From NCBI GenBank assembly GCA_041584015.1, contig JBFHES010000026.1, forward strand, positions 1 to 28,757: a DNA stretch of 28,757 bases, written 5' to 3'. Below are positions 1 through 8,217 of this stretch, piece after piece. The notes under the pieces were generated by a model, which ran no database searches, had not been told where the DNA came from, and saw nothing but the letters and a program-made list of their open reading frames with translations. Position 1 is the stretch's first letter. Each line of letters opens with the position of its first letter. The position numbers and the translations under genes are program-made. Source of the DNA: JBFHES01 sp041584015 (GTDB lineage: Bacteria; Bacteroidota; Bacteroidia; Bacteroidales; M50B96).

Positions 1-332
1 CGTGGATTTTTCCTATATTGATCAAATTATTTGCAAAAATACATTTTTATTTATGTGAAATATCATAGAAAAGCCAACAGGAATAGAACAACTAAAGATT
101 TTTAACAATCAATATCAAACATTATGTTTTACAATACTTTTCATAGCTATTTCAGAATTATCAGGCAACCATATGATGTAATAAATACGTCTTTTGACGA
201 AATACCACAATACACTTACAATTATTAACAATTGACCGTGATATTGTTAAATTAAATAAGCGACTGTATAAAAACGCAAATTTTTAATAACTTTGATAAA
301 CCTTTATTAACTTAAGGCAATTTTTACAGCAT
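1..332. other. AT-rich upstream region without a gene
   Basis: No open frame of useful length or recognisable RNA is visible here. The stretch is very AT-rich and holds several short runs of A and T. The only element I can support is a Bacteroidota-type -7 box close to the right edge (288-295), which would serve the T9SS cargo gene starting at 333. What lies to the left of the window is unknown, so this may be a large intergenic region or the end of one. Confidence 0.6.
288..295 (+). promoter_or_regulatory. -7 promoter element TAACTTTG
   Basis: TAACTTTG matches the Bacteroidota primary-sigma -7 consensus TAnnTTTG. A clear -33 TTTG at the usual 17-23 bp distance is not visible. The box lies 37 bp before the ATG at 333, leaving a leader of about 30 nt. 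The same octamer appears before the DUF1573 gene (13732) and, on the minus strand, before the uracil-DNA glycosylase gene (19376). Confidence 0.5.
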
Positions 333-3047
333 ATGACATTCAGAATTACTCACATAGTTGTTGGACTATTTTTTCTAGTTACATTTCTTGTTTCTAAAAG
401 ATCTGGTGCTCAGTGTTCATTAGACCTGGGCAACGACACTGTTATGTGTGCTGGACCTGTCACCTTTGATGCCGGCCCTGGCTATCATTCGTACGAATGG
501 AGTACTGGCAGTACCGATCAAGCGATTACGGTGAACAGCATTGGTGCTTACGGACTTACAGTAACTGAAGTTGGAGCCAACATTGTTTATAATGGGGATT
601 TTGAATTAGGCAACATTGGTTTCACTAGTGACTATTTATATAATGCTGCCAGTCTTTGGAACGAAGGGACCTTTTGGGTAGGTAATAACGCAGCAACTGT
701 TCATCCTAACTTTACTGGCTGGGATCATACCCCTGCTCCAGGTGTTAATTTTCTGGTCTGTAATGGGTCTTCAACTTTTGGAGATGTTATATGGGAACAA
801 GTGGTAAATGTCACACCTGGTATCGATTATATTTTCTCAACATGGATATGTTCGGTACATCCAAGTTTTCCGGCCCAACTACGATTCTTTATAAATAACG
901 TACCGGTAGGTCTCCAGATTAATGCACCCGGCGTAACCGGACAATGGATTCAATTTTACGAACTCTGGAACTCAGGTGCCAACACAACTGTTACGATAAG
1001 TATCATAAATCAAACCGTTGCTTCGTCAGGAAATGATTTTGGCTTAGACGACATTTATTTCGCTCCCGTAGTTCCTTGTGTAGATACAGTGATGGTTAAC
1101 CCAAGTGATTTGGCAGCCACAATTAATCCAACTCACATAGCCTGTAAGGGAGAATCGACAGGAGTTGCCGATCTTGTTGTAACAGGAGGTTATCCTCTAT
1201 ATGCTTACAACTGGAGCAATGCTGCTCCTTCTGAAGATTTGAATAATGTTGCAGCTGGAACTTATCAGGTAACTGTTACCGATGCAGCAACTTGCACAAC
1301 CGAAGCAACAATTACCTTAACAGAGCCTGCAGTTGATCTACAATTCTCTCAAGAAGCAACGGCTATTAATTGTTTCGGAGATGCAAACGGAGCCATTGAC
1401 TTAACTGTTTTTGGTGGGACGCTGCCTTATACCTACAGCTGGAGCAATGGCTCGGCTCAGGAAGACCTTAACAACATTGATGGAGGTTTATACACGGTCA
1501 CCATCACAGATCAGGAAGGCTGTGAACGTATTGTTCCTATTGATGTTTTTGAACCCGACGAACTTGAGGTTCTACTTATCGGAAACAATTTATCTTGTCA
1601 TGGCGACACCGATGGATCGATACAAATTATAGTAGCAGGAGGAATTGCAGATTATCTGTATAACTGGAGCAGCGGTCCGACTACCGCAGGAATCCACAAC
1701 CTGCCTTCGGGAACTTACACAGTTACAGTAACAGATAACAATGCTTGTATTGCCATCGAGAATGTTTCATTAAGCGAACCAAGTTCTGTTAATTTATATG
1801 CCTCTGCTGATCAAACCATTTGCCTGGGACAAAGTACCGATATTGTCACCGGAGCTTTTGGAGGAACTCCCCCTTATGATTACTATTGGAATCCTGGAGG
1901 ATACGGCACCTCAACCATAAATGTCAAACCAGAGGTAAGTACACAATATTGCACCTATATTGAGGATGCAAACAATTGTAGCAGTGGGACGGTGTGTGTA
2001 ACCATTACCGTTAATCCCGCACTTGATCTGGAAATTGAACTCAGCGAAGATTCCATTTGCAGAGGAGACACCATACTTTTACACTCGAGCGCCGAAGGAG
2101 GGAATGGAGGTCCGTATTTATATGAGCTAGCCACTGGCCAAAGCATTGAAGACAATGAATACCTGGTTCCCGAGCATTCAAGTAAAATTATTGTTATAGC
2201 CTACGACGGATGCGGAACACCAGCTGCCCGTGATACACTTAACATTTATGTAAAAGAACAACCGAATGTTAGTTTTATGACAAACGTAATTCAAGGTTGT
2301 CCTCCGCTCGAAGTGCAGTTTACAAACATTTATTCCGAGCCCGAATACTCCTACTCCTGGGATTTCGACGACTCTGATTACTTCAACAATTCCATCGAGG
2401 AAAATCCACGATACATCTTCAGAAATTCTGGAGAATATGACATCACATTAGAAATCACAAACGAGTTAGGTTGTAAGGCAAAACAAACCATGAATAATCT
2501 AATAGATGTTTGGGAGAAGCCAATTGCAGCATTTACGGTGGATCAGCAATCAGCAACAATTGCCAATCCCGTTTTTAACTTTCAAAACTTAAGTACGGGT
2601 GCAGCTAATTATTTCTGGCATTTTGGAACAGACTCTTTAATGGTTGAACATCCAAGTGAGCAACGTTTTCCATCACCAGGCGAATATTTAATATCCCTCG
2701 CCGCCGAGAACATCGATGGCTGCAGAGACACTTCGTACATGCTCGTTCATGTAGAAGAATTACAAACGGTTTATGTGCCTAATGCCATTCATCCATTCAG
2801 CAACTATCTGGGTAATCGTATCTTCAAACCATTTGGAGATCATCTTATGTCGGAACACTATTATCTGGCAATTTACTCCAGATGGGGAGAGCTAATTTTT
2901 GAAAGCACTGAATACGATAATGGATGGAATGGAAAGAGCAAAGGCGGAACATTGGTAGCGCCTGGCAGCTATGTATGGATTCTTAAATATGCCGATCTAA
3001 AAGGCAACCTCATCCAGGACACGGGTAATATTCATGTTATTTATTAG
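333..3047 (+). CDS. T9SS type B cargo: SprB-repeat/PKD surface protein
   Basis: Large exported protein of 904 residues, likely a cell-surface adhesin or filament-like protein. It has an N-terminal signal peptide with probable cleavage after SGA (about residue 26). An Ig/PKD-like strand region (28-85) is followed by a jelly-roll-like module (about 85-250) with the NGDFE...GF start typical of carbohydrate-binding-like folds. Three SprB repeats (about 263-485) come next, then further Ig/PKD-like domains (about 490-810). The C-terminal 90 residues (VPNAIHPF..., YSRWGELIFES, NGWNGK, PGSYVWIL) form the gliding-motility-associated type B sorting domain that directs secretion through T9SS. Type B cargo is known to depend on a PorP/SprF partner, and one is encoded immediately downstream. 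The ligand is unknown, and the name does not imply that this strain glides. Confidence 0.9.
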   Translation: MTFRITHIVVGLFFLVTFLVSKRSGAQCSLDLGNDTVMCAGPVTFDAGPGYHSYEWSTGSTDQAITVNSIGAYGLTVTEVGANIVYNGDFELGNIGFTSDYLYNAASLWNEGTFWVGNNAATVHPNFTGWDHTPAPGVNFLVCNGSSTFGDVIWEQVVNVTPGIDYIFSTWICSVHPSFPAQLRFFINNVPVGLQINAPGVTGQWIQFYELWNSGANTTVTISIINQTVASSGNDFGLDDIYFAPVVPCVDTVMVNPSDLAATINPTHIACKGESTGVADLVVTGGYPLYAYNWSNAAPSEDLNNVAAGTYQVTVTDAATCTTEATITLTEPAVDLQFSQEATAINCFGDANGAIDLTVFGGTLPYTYSWSNGSAQEDLNNIDGGLYTVTITDQEGCERIVPIDVFEPDELEVLLIGNNLSCHGDTDGSIQIIVAGGIADYLYNWSSGPTTAGIHNLPSGTYTVTVTDNNACIAIENVSLSEPSSVNLYASADQTICLGQSTDIVTGAFGGTPPYDYYWNPGGYGTSTINVKPEVSTQYCTYIEDANNCSSGTVCVTITVNPALDLEIELSEDSICRGDTILLHSSAEGGNGGPYLYELATGQSIEDNEYLVPEHSSKIIVIAYDGCGTPAARDTLNIYVKEQPNVSFMTNVIQGCPPLEVQFTNIYSEPEYSYSWDFDDSDYFNNSIEENPRYIFRNSGEYDITLEITNELGCKAKQTMNNLIDVWEKPIAAFTVDQQSATIANPVFNFQNLSTGAANYFWHFGTDSLMVEHPSEQRFPSPGEYLISLAAENIDGCRDTSYMLVHVEELQTVYVPNAIHPFSNYLGNRIFKPFGDHLMSEHYYLAIYSRWGELIFESTEYDNGWNGKSKGGTLVAPGSYVWILKYADLKGNLIQDTGNIHVIY
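1117..1785 (+). repeat. Three tandem SprB repeats
   Basis: Three copies of about 75 residues (roughly 225 bp each) lie inside the cargo gene. Each starts with a Cys-containing C(K/F/H)G(E/D) motif followed by G-x-(A/I)-D/Q-L and runs through GG..PY.Y.WS, then L.N...G.Y.VT(V/I)TD and (L/F)-x-EP. The first cysteines are encoded near 1142, 1369 and 1594. The copies are diverged at DNA level, so this is an old protein repeat rather than a recent DNA duplication. Confidence 0.85.
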
Positions 3048-3184
3048 CACCTAATTACAAACATCTGTGGCCATCACAACATTGGCCTTGGCTTTTGCGT
3101 TAGCACATTTTGTCGGTATTGAATTAAAGATTTATTACTTTTGTTAAATATTTGAGAAACTGATTAACAATCATTATAGAATTA

Positions 3185-3213
3185 TTTGATATCGACATTA
3201 TTAGTTAATTTTG
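3185..3213 (+). promoter_or_regulatory. Promoter TTTG-N17-TAATTTTG
   Basis: TTTG at 3185-3188 and TAATTTTG at 3206-3213 are separated by 17 bp and match the Bacteroidota -33/-7 pair exactly. The predicted transcript would start near 3219, only about 8 nt before the TTG start at 3227. A second possible pair lies further up (TTTG ending at 3112, TACTTTTG at 3136-3143, spacing 23). The PorP/SprF gene can therefore probably be transcribed separately from the cargo gene. Confidence 0.6.
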
Positions 3214-3226
3214 AAATAAAAGACAT

Positions 3227-4231
3227 TTGAAAGCCCTATTTACAACCTTATTCATTTGCTTCGTGCTTTCCAATGCTATTGGACAAGACATACATTTCTC
3301 ACAATTTCGTCATGCACCTTATTCGTTCAATCCGGCACTTACAGGAAGTTTCGATGGAAACTCCCGCGTTATTGTTAATTACAGGTCGCAATGGTATTCG
3401 CTTGATAATAACTACAAAACTTTGGGCATGTCATTGGAACGGGATGTTTTGAATGACCGTCGCTTCTTTGCTGGATTTAATTTTTTCTACGACCGTTCTG
3501 GGGATATTAGATATGCTGTTTCAAAACTGTTACTTTCGGGAGCTTATCGCTACGCATTATTAAATCATGAATTTAAAGCTGGCTTACAAGTTGGCTGGGT
3601 TTTTAAGCAATTCGATTGGAATGGATCAACCTCACCTAATCAATGGGATCCACTAACCGGAAGATTCAATCCTTCCCTATCAAACGGAGAACCTAATCAG
3701 GGAGCAACATCAAATCATCCAAGTATTAATTTTGGCACCAACTACAAAACAAAATTCTTCGGAAACGTCATCTCCGAATTTGGTTTTTCTTTGTTTAACG
3801 TAAACCAACCTAAGGATGAGTTTTTGCAATCCTATAAAATACCCATCGCATTTGGAGGTAACATACTAGTTAAAATACCAGTTACATCAGGCATTTCTAT
3901 TGAGCCTTTGTTTATGATCCGTAACTTTGAAAATGCAAATTACCTTCTGGCTGGTTCCGATATTAAACTACGAGTGCCAGACAATGATTATAAAATTGAA
4001 AAGATGAAAACGGGCATGATGCTTCGATCAGGTTATTCAAGAAACATTGATGCTCTAATAATACATTTAGGTTTAGAGTCATTTACGATGGAGTACGGAT
4101 TGAGCTACGACATTAACATTTCGGAGCTACAACCTGCCACCAACTATCAAGGAGCGTTCGAGGTTTACTTTATCTATCGTGGGTTTAATGCTGCTGTTAA
4201 CCCATCACTTATTCCTTGTAACCGACAATAG
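3227..4231 (+). CDS. PorP/SprF family outer-membrane protein
   Basis: This 334-residue outer-membrane beta-barrel belongs to the PorP/SprF family of T9SS-associated proteins. It has a short signal peptide ending at about NAIGQ, then the family hallmark QDIHFSQFRHAPYSFNPALTGSFDG, a GMSLERD segment and alternating barrel strands to the C-terminus (FEVYFIYRGF). In Flavobacterium, SprF-like proteins are needed for export or attachment of their adjacent type B cargo, and here the gene sits between the cargo and an OmpA-type protein. The start must be the TTG at 3227: an in-frame stop lies at 3212-3214 and no ATG occurs before the signal peptide. The next gene begins 9 bp after the stop, so the two are co-transcribed. 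Confidence 0.88.
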   Translation: MKALFTTLFICFVLSNAIGQDIHFSQFRHAPYSFNPALTGSFDGNSRVIVNYRSQWYSLDNNYKTLGMSLERDVLNDRRFFAGFNFFYDRSGDIRYAVSKLLLSGAYRYALLNHEFKAGLQVGWVFKQFDWNGSTSPNQWDPLTGRFNPSLSNGEPNQGATSNHPSINFGTNYKTKFFGNVISEFGFSLFNVNQPKDEFLQSYKIPIAFGGNILVKIPVTSGISIEPLFMIRNFENANYLLAGSDIKLRVPDNDYKIEKMKTGMMLRSGYSRNIDALIIHLGLESFTMEYGLSYDINISELQPATNYQGAFEVYFIYRGFNAAVNPSLIPCNRQ

Positions 4232-4240
4232 ATTGAATCC

Positions 4241-6253
4241 ATGCGTAATCTCAAAACATATCATTTCATAGGAATAGCGGCGCTACTCGTCTTATTTCTT
4301 TTCCCACTTGAAAATACACATGCCCAAGACAGTGCTGGCAAGCTAAAACGTCGGGCAGAAACTCTGTTAAAAAAAGGAGATATTTATGGTGCCATTCCAT
4401 TACTGGAGCGCTATTGCATTAAAAAGCCGGACGACATTAAAATGGCCTATAAGTTGGCACACGATCTGAGTTTAATTCGCGACTATACCAAATCTGCAGA
4501 TTGGTACCTTAAGGTTTATAATATGGATAAGGTGAACTACCGCGAAGCACTTTATTATCATGCCCGGATGTTAAAAATGTCAGGAGCAAATGAATCCGCA
4601 CTTAAAAATTTCAATGAATTTAAACGCATCTATAAAGGATTTGATACCGACAGAGATTTAAAGAAACTACTGGACGCTGAGATTGCTGGCTGCATGATGG
4701 CTGATAGTCTATACAAGAACAAGACAGACATCATGATTAACCTGCTTGACACGTCGGTGAACAAGGTATATTCAGAATTTTCGCCATTCATGATTAATGA
4801 CTCAACCTTGCTTTATGCAACACTCCCAACGAATAAGGTGCTTGAAATTGATGAGCAAAAACCTTCAAAACGCTTTTTCATTGCCACAAAAAAAGACTAT
4901 CAATGGACCGGTGGGCAAGAATTCGAAGGACCTTTTAATAGTTTGGATGCGACCACTGGTAATGGATGTTTCTCACCGGATCAAAGTCGATTTTACTTTA
5001 CAAGATGTGTTTATAATTTCGATAACGACTTAATCTGTGGCATTTATGTAAGCTCAAAAAAAGAAGGTAAATGGACAGACCCAGAACGTCTGGGTAACGG
5101 TATTAATTCAGCATCATATACCAGCACGCATCCGGCAGTTGGCCGAGACCCAAAGTCTCCCGACAAGGAAGTATTATATTTTATCTCTAACAGACCCAAT
5201 GGTGAAGGGTCTTATGATATTTGGTACTCTACTTACGACAAGCGAAAAAAAGAATATGACGAACCTAAAAATATTGGTAAAAAACTAAATACGGTGGGCG
5301 ACGAGTTTTCGCTTTTTGTTGACAACAATAACAGCAGACTCTACTTTGCATCTACTGGTTGGCCTGGCATCGGTGGCTTCGATCTGTTTAAATCAAACGG
5401 ATACAAGAGAAGCTGGACAGAACCTGAGAACCTGGGCTATCCGTTTAACTCAAACGCAGACGATCTTTACTATACCAGAGGAACTGAGACAAAAGACGGA
5501 TTTTTCGTTTCCAACAGAAATGGCGGATATGCCTTTAGTTATTACAATTGTTGCGACGACATATACGAGTTTCGCTGGAAAGAATACATCAATGTTTTTG
5601 TAAGAGGCTCCATTGCAGCACAGGTAAGTGAGATGGCGGAGGAAGGCCTTCCTCCTCTTGAGAATCCAGTAGTATTGCTCTACATCTTCGACCAAAATTC
5701 GAAAGAGACAGTTTTACTGAGATCGGATACCATTACTGATGGAGACTTTGAACTGGAATTAGAACCTGGTGAATTGTACCAGGTAATGGTTAAAGCTGAC
5801 AAATACCTGAACAAATCGTTCAATGTTTCAACGGTGGATTATTTCTTATCCGATACACTTAATTTTGATTTTAAGCTTGATATTATTCCAGATAAGCCAA
5901 TTGTACTGGAAAATATTTTATTCGACTTTGATAGCGACAAACTGCGTCCAGAAGTAATGGCCTATCTTGATTCAACTCTCTATCAAATGATGTCTGACAA
6001 TCCGGATATTCGGATAGAAATTTCAGCACATAGCGATAGTAAAGGAAATGATGACTACAATTTAACGCTCTCACAAAGAAGGGCCAGTTCGGTTGGAAAT
6101 TACATGATATCGAGAGGAATTGAAAAAAGGCGAATTAAGGCGCGTGGTTACGGTGAACAAAGACCAATCGCACCAAATAAAAATGATGATGGAACTGACA
6201 ACCCGGAGGGACGTGCTTTAAACAGACGGGTAGAGTTTGAGATTCTTAAATGA
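4241..6253 (+). CDS. PorE-like TPR/PD40/OmpA cell-wall anchor protein
   Basis: Exported protein of 670 residues that probably ties an outer-membrane secretion or surface complex to peptidoglycan. Order of parts: signal peptide ending near THAQD; TPR-like helices (about 30-150); WD40-like PD40 propeller (about 165-445) with repeated FSPDQSRFYFTR, LYFISNRPNGEGSYDIWYS and LYFASTGWPGIGGFDLFKS blades; a carboxypeptidase-regulatory-like beta domain (about 455-545); and an OmpA C-terminal domain (about 555-670) with ILFDFDS, the LSQRRA segment and NRRVEF for diaminopimelate binding. This is the architecture of Porphyromonas PorE. PorE is a lipoprotein, but here no lipobox cysteine follows the signal peptide, so it may be soluble in the periplasm. 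It lies in an operon with the PorP/SprF gene. Confidence 0.85.
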   Translation: MRNLKTYHFIGIAALLVLFLFPLENTHAQDSAGKLKRRAETLLKKGDIYGAIPLLERYCIKKPDDIKMAYKLAHDLSLIRDYTKSADWYLKVYNMDKVNYREALYYHARMLKMSGANESALKNFNEFKRIYKGFDTDRDLKKLLDAEIAGCMMADSLYKNKTDIMINLLDTSVNKVYSEFSPFMINDSTLLYATLPTNKVLEIDEQKPSKRFFIATKKDYQWTGGQEFEGPFNSLDATTGNGCFSPDQSRFYFTRCVYNFDNDLICGIYVSSKKEGKWTDPERLGNGINSASYTSTHPAVGRDPKSPDKEVLYFISNRPNGEGSYDIWYSTYDKRKKEYDEPKNIGKKLNTVGDEFSLFVDNNNSRLYFASTGWPGIGGFDLFKSNGYKRSWTEPENLGYPFNSNADDLYYTRGTETKDGFFVSNRNGGYAFSYYNCCDDIYEFRWKEYINVFVRGSIAAQVSEMAEEGLPPLENPVVLLYIFDQNSKETVLLRSDTITDGDFELELEPGELYQVMVKADKYLNKSFNVSTVDYFLSDTLNFDFKLDIIPDKPIVLENILFDFDSDKLRPEVMAYLDSTLYQMMSDNPDIRIEISAHSDSKGNDDYNLTLSQRRASSVGNYMISRGIEKRRIKARGYGEQRPIAPNKNDDGTDNPEGRALNRRVEFEILK

Positions 6254-6266
6254 TTTTCGACCTTTG
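6236..6266 (+). promoter_or_regulatory. Promoter TTTG-N19-GACCTTTG inside the preceding gene end
   Basis: TTTG at 6236-6239 and GACCTTTG at 6259-6266 are 19 bp apart; only the first base of the -7 box departs from TAnnTTTG. The -7 box ends 4 bp before the ATG at 6271, so a transcript from here would be nearly leaderless. The -33 box lies within the last codons of the OmpA gene. Confidence 0.45.
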
Positions 6267-6270
6267 CACC

Positions 6271-7053
6271 ATGAAAGCGGAAACCATTAGCAGCACCCAG
6301 AACAATCGTATAAAAAACATTGTAAAGCTTCAGAAATCAGCAGAACGTAAAAAACAACAACTGTTTATTATTGAAGGCTTGCGCGAATTCCGTTTGGCAA
6401 GTGAGGCCAATTACGACATCCAACAAATATATTATTGTCCGGAATTAATTGCCGCCCCGGAGCATACCGGCACTGCACAAGTATTCGAGATATCCAGAGA
6501 AGTATATGCGAAAATTGCTTATCGCGAATCTACCGAAGGGCTGCTTGCACTGGCTCGTCCAAAACCAAACAAGCTCCAAGACCTGAGGCTCTCAAAAAAC
6601 CCGGTAATCATTCTGCTGGAAGCCGTTGAAAAACCAGGAAACCTTGGTGCTGTTCTAAGGTCTGCAGATGCGTCTGGTGCCGATGCGGTTATTGTTTGCG
6701 ACGAACGAACAGACCTTTATAATCCCAACGTGATAAGATCGAGCATCGGATGCTTGTTTTCCGTGCAAACAGCTGTTTGCACAAATAGCGAGGCGCTTGA
6801 ATTTCTGAAAGAGAAACAAATAAAAAGCTACGCTGCCGAACTTTTAGCCAGCAAGTTTTATCATGAAACAAATCTATCCGAAGCCTGTGCTATTGTGATG
6901 GGCACCGAATCAACAGGCCTTACCCCATTTTGGCTAAAACATGCTGATGAGCGCATTATGATTCCCATGCGAGGAATGATTGATTCCTTAAATGTATCGA
7001 ATGCCACCGCAATATTAGTATACGAGGCAATGCGTCAGCGTAACTTTAAATAG
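6271..7053 (+). CDS. SpoU/TrmH-family RNA 2'-O-methyltransferase
   Basis: SAM-dependent 2'-O-ribose methyltransferase of the SPOUT class, acting on rRNA or tRNA. The N-terminal substrate-binding domain (QNNRIKNIVKLQ..., FIIEGLREF) is of the MRM3/RlmB type. The trefoil-knot catalytic domain carries motif 1 EKPGNLGAVLRSADASG, motif 2 IVMGTESTGL and motif 3 IPMRGMIDSLNVSNATAIL. I chose ATG 6271 (260 residues) because MKAETISS..QN is the normal family start and a promoter lies just before it. An earlier in-frame ATG at 6250 overlaps the previous stop as ATGA and would add seven residues. The exact RNA target (RlmB-like or a 16S/23S paralogue) cannot be set from sequence. Confidence 0.88.
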   Translation: MKAETISSTQNNRIKNIVKLQKSAERKKQQLFIIEGLREFRLASEANYDIQQIYYCPELIAAPEHTGTAQVFEISREVYAKIAYRESTEGLLALARPKPNKLQDLRLSKNPVIILLEAVEKPGNLGAVLRSADASGADAVIVCDERTDLYNPNVIRSSIGCLFSVQTAVCTNSEALEFLKEKQIKSYAAELLASKFYHETNLSEACAIVMGTESTGLTPFWLKHADERIMIPMRGMIDSLNVSNATAILVYEAMRQRNFK

Positions 7054-7056
7054 CAT

Positions 7057-7089
7057 AAAAAAAGTGGCAGCCCAAAAGAGCAACCACTT
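7057..7089 (-). terminator. Rho-independent terminator, minus strand
   Basis: AAGTGG (7062-7067) pairs with CCACTT (7084-7089). Read on the minus strand, the hairpin is followed by seven T residues, a good intrinsic terminator for the nitroreductase gene ending at 7117. In the plus direction the trailing sequence CTTTC is only weakly T-rich, so it may also slow transcripts from the methyltransferase gene. Confidence 0.65.
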
Positions 7090-7116
7090 CTTTCATAAAT
7101 ATCTATATATTGCTTT

Positions 7117-7689
7117 TTAAGCTTCCATTGCAAATTCATCAACAAGTATGCGCTCCTGCTGATTATACTCACTTTCTGCAATATCGTTTGGTATTTGCGC
7201 TACATCACCAGGATAACCCAAAGCAATCATGCTAATTGGTTTCAATGGCTCATTAATACCAAATACTTCAATAGCTTTATCGGCATGATAGCCGCCCATA
7301 TGATGCATGTACAAACCCATAGAAGTTGCTTGTGTTGTCATGTTTCCTAAACCAAGGCCAAGGTCGTAGAGGGCATGTTCGTTGGGTCTGTTCTTATGAT
7401 CGTAATTCATCTTTGCCATTGTTAATATCAGAACGTCTGCCGTTTTTGCCCAGTTCTGATTCCATTCATTCAGGCAACTAAAGAGTTTGTCCCAACCGTC
7501 TTTATTCTCCTTACTGGCATAAATAAATCGCCACGGTTGCTCATTCATGCTTGATGCCGCCCATCGCACAGATTCAAATAAGCTTAAAATTTTTCCATTA
7601 TCAACCGACTTAGTAGAAAATGCCCGTGGGCTCCAACGTTCTTTAATTAGATTGTGAACCGGGTACTGAATATCTGGTGTTTTTTTCAT
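7117..7689 (-). CDS. Nitroreductase family protein
   Basis: FMN-dependent oxidoreductase of 190 residues, normal for the nitroreductase fold. The N-terminal RWSPRAF signature, ARWAASS-type segment (SVRWAASSMNEQPWRF) and the later LGLGLGNMTTQATSMGLYMHHMGG helix and P-x-S-M-I-A-L-G-Y-P strand fit the family, including the FMN phosphate and ring contacts. These enzymes reduce nitro groups, quinones or other small electrophiles with NAD(P)H, and the natural substrate is not predictable. It is the last gene of a minus-strand group with the DoxX-like gene 56 bp upstream and a strong terminator behind it. A shared role in redox or stress handling with DoxX is an inference. Confidence 0.88.
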   Translation of the reverse strand: MKKTPDIQYPVHNLIKERWSPRAFSTKSVDNGKILSLFESVRWAASSMNEQPWRFIYASKENKDGWDKLFSCLNEWNQNWAKTADVLILTMAKMNYDHKNRPNEHALYDLGLGLGNMTTQATSMGLYMHHMGGYHADKAIEVFGINEPLKPISMIALGYPGDVAQIPNDIAESEYNQQERILVDEFAMEA

Positions 7690-7745
7690 AGGTATTTTTT
7701 TTAGCAGACGGACAAAAGCTATATAAACAGCATGTAGTTGGATTG

Positions 7746-8147
7746 CTATTGATTAGTATTGGACCTTCTGACGATTAGTAATTTAAAGTATGGTATATAT
7801 GACAATGCAATATAAACATTCAAAACAAAAACAGCTGCGGACATGCCAAGCTGTCCCTTGTCGGTAAAAACATGAAATAAAAACGCATTCACACTAATAG
7901 GCAAAAGCATAAGCAAAGCAATGGGCACTAATTGAGGAATCAATAAAAATAAAGCAATAAGCAATTCAAGAACTCCCAATAGTTTAAAGAAATAACCAAC
8001 TGCTAGCAGTCCTTCAATCATTTGAACAGACTCGGCACTTGCATAATTTACCGGAATAAAATTAAAGAATTTATTCAAGCCATTAATTAGAAGGATAATC
8101 GCAAGAATAATTCTAAGTGCCAGAAGCGTAAAATTTCGAAGTTCCAT
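7746..8147 (-). CDS. DoxX-like four-helix membrane protein
   Basis: Small integral membrane protein of 133 residues with four predicted transmembrane helices. The first helix (LLALRIILAIILLINGLNKFF) carries the R..L.....N.G..K pattern of the DoxX/DoxD-like family. The later helices are GYFFKLLGVLELLIALFLLI, IALLMLLPISVNAFLFHVF and FVLNVYIALSYIPYF. I start at the ATG at 8147 (MELRNF), which leads straight into helix 1. An upstream in-frame start at 8174 would add nine residues with no support. DoxX relatives take part in quinone or thiol redox chemistry in some bacteria, but the function here is unknown. Gaps to its neighbours are 56 and 70 bp. Confidence 0.75.
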   Translation of the reverse strand: MELRNFTLLALRIILAIILLINGLNKFFNFIPVNYASAESVQMIEGLLAVGYFFKLLGVLELLIALFLLIPQLVPIALLMLLPISVNAFLFHVFTDKGQLGMSAAVFVLNVYIALSYIPYFKLLIVRRSNTNQ

Positions 8148-8217
8148 AATGATTGAATTATCGAAAACAAACAACAGTTAAGAGCAATTGTTTTACATGC
8201 AAGCGATGTAAGCAAAT

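Noticed and set aside
1117..1785. CRISPR-like or satellite DNA repeat in the cargo gene
   Set aside because: The periodicity is at protein level (SprB repeats), with diverged DNA and an unbroken reading frame.
3067..3094. GGCCA/TGGCC hairpin after the T9SS cargo gene as a terminator
   Set aside because: The stem is only 5 bp and no clear T-tract follows, so it cannot be called an intrinsic terminator.
8193..8211. TTACAT/ATGTAA hairpin between the amidohydrolase and DoxX-like genes
   Set aside because: Short A/T-rich stem without a T-tract on the minus strand; insufficient for a terminator or attenuator.
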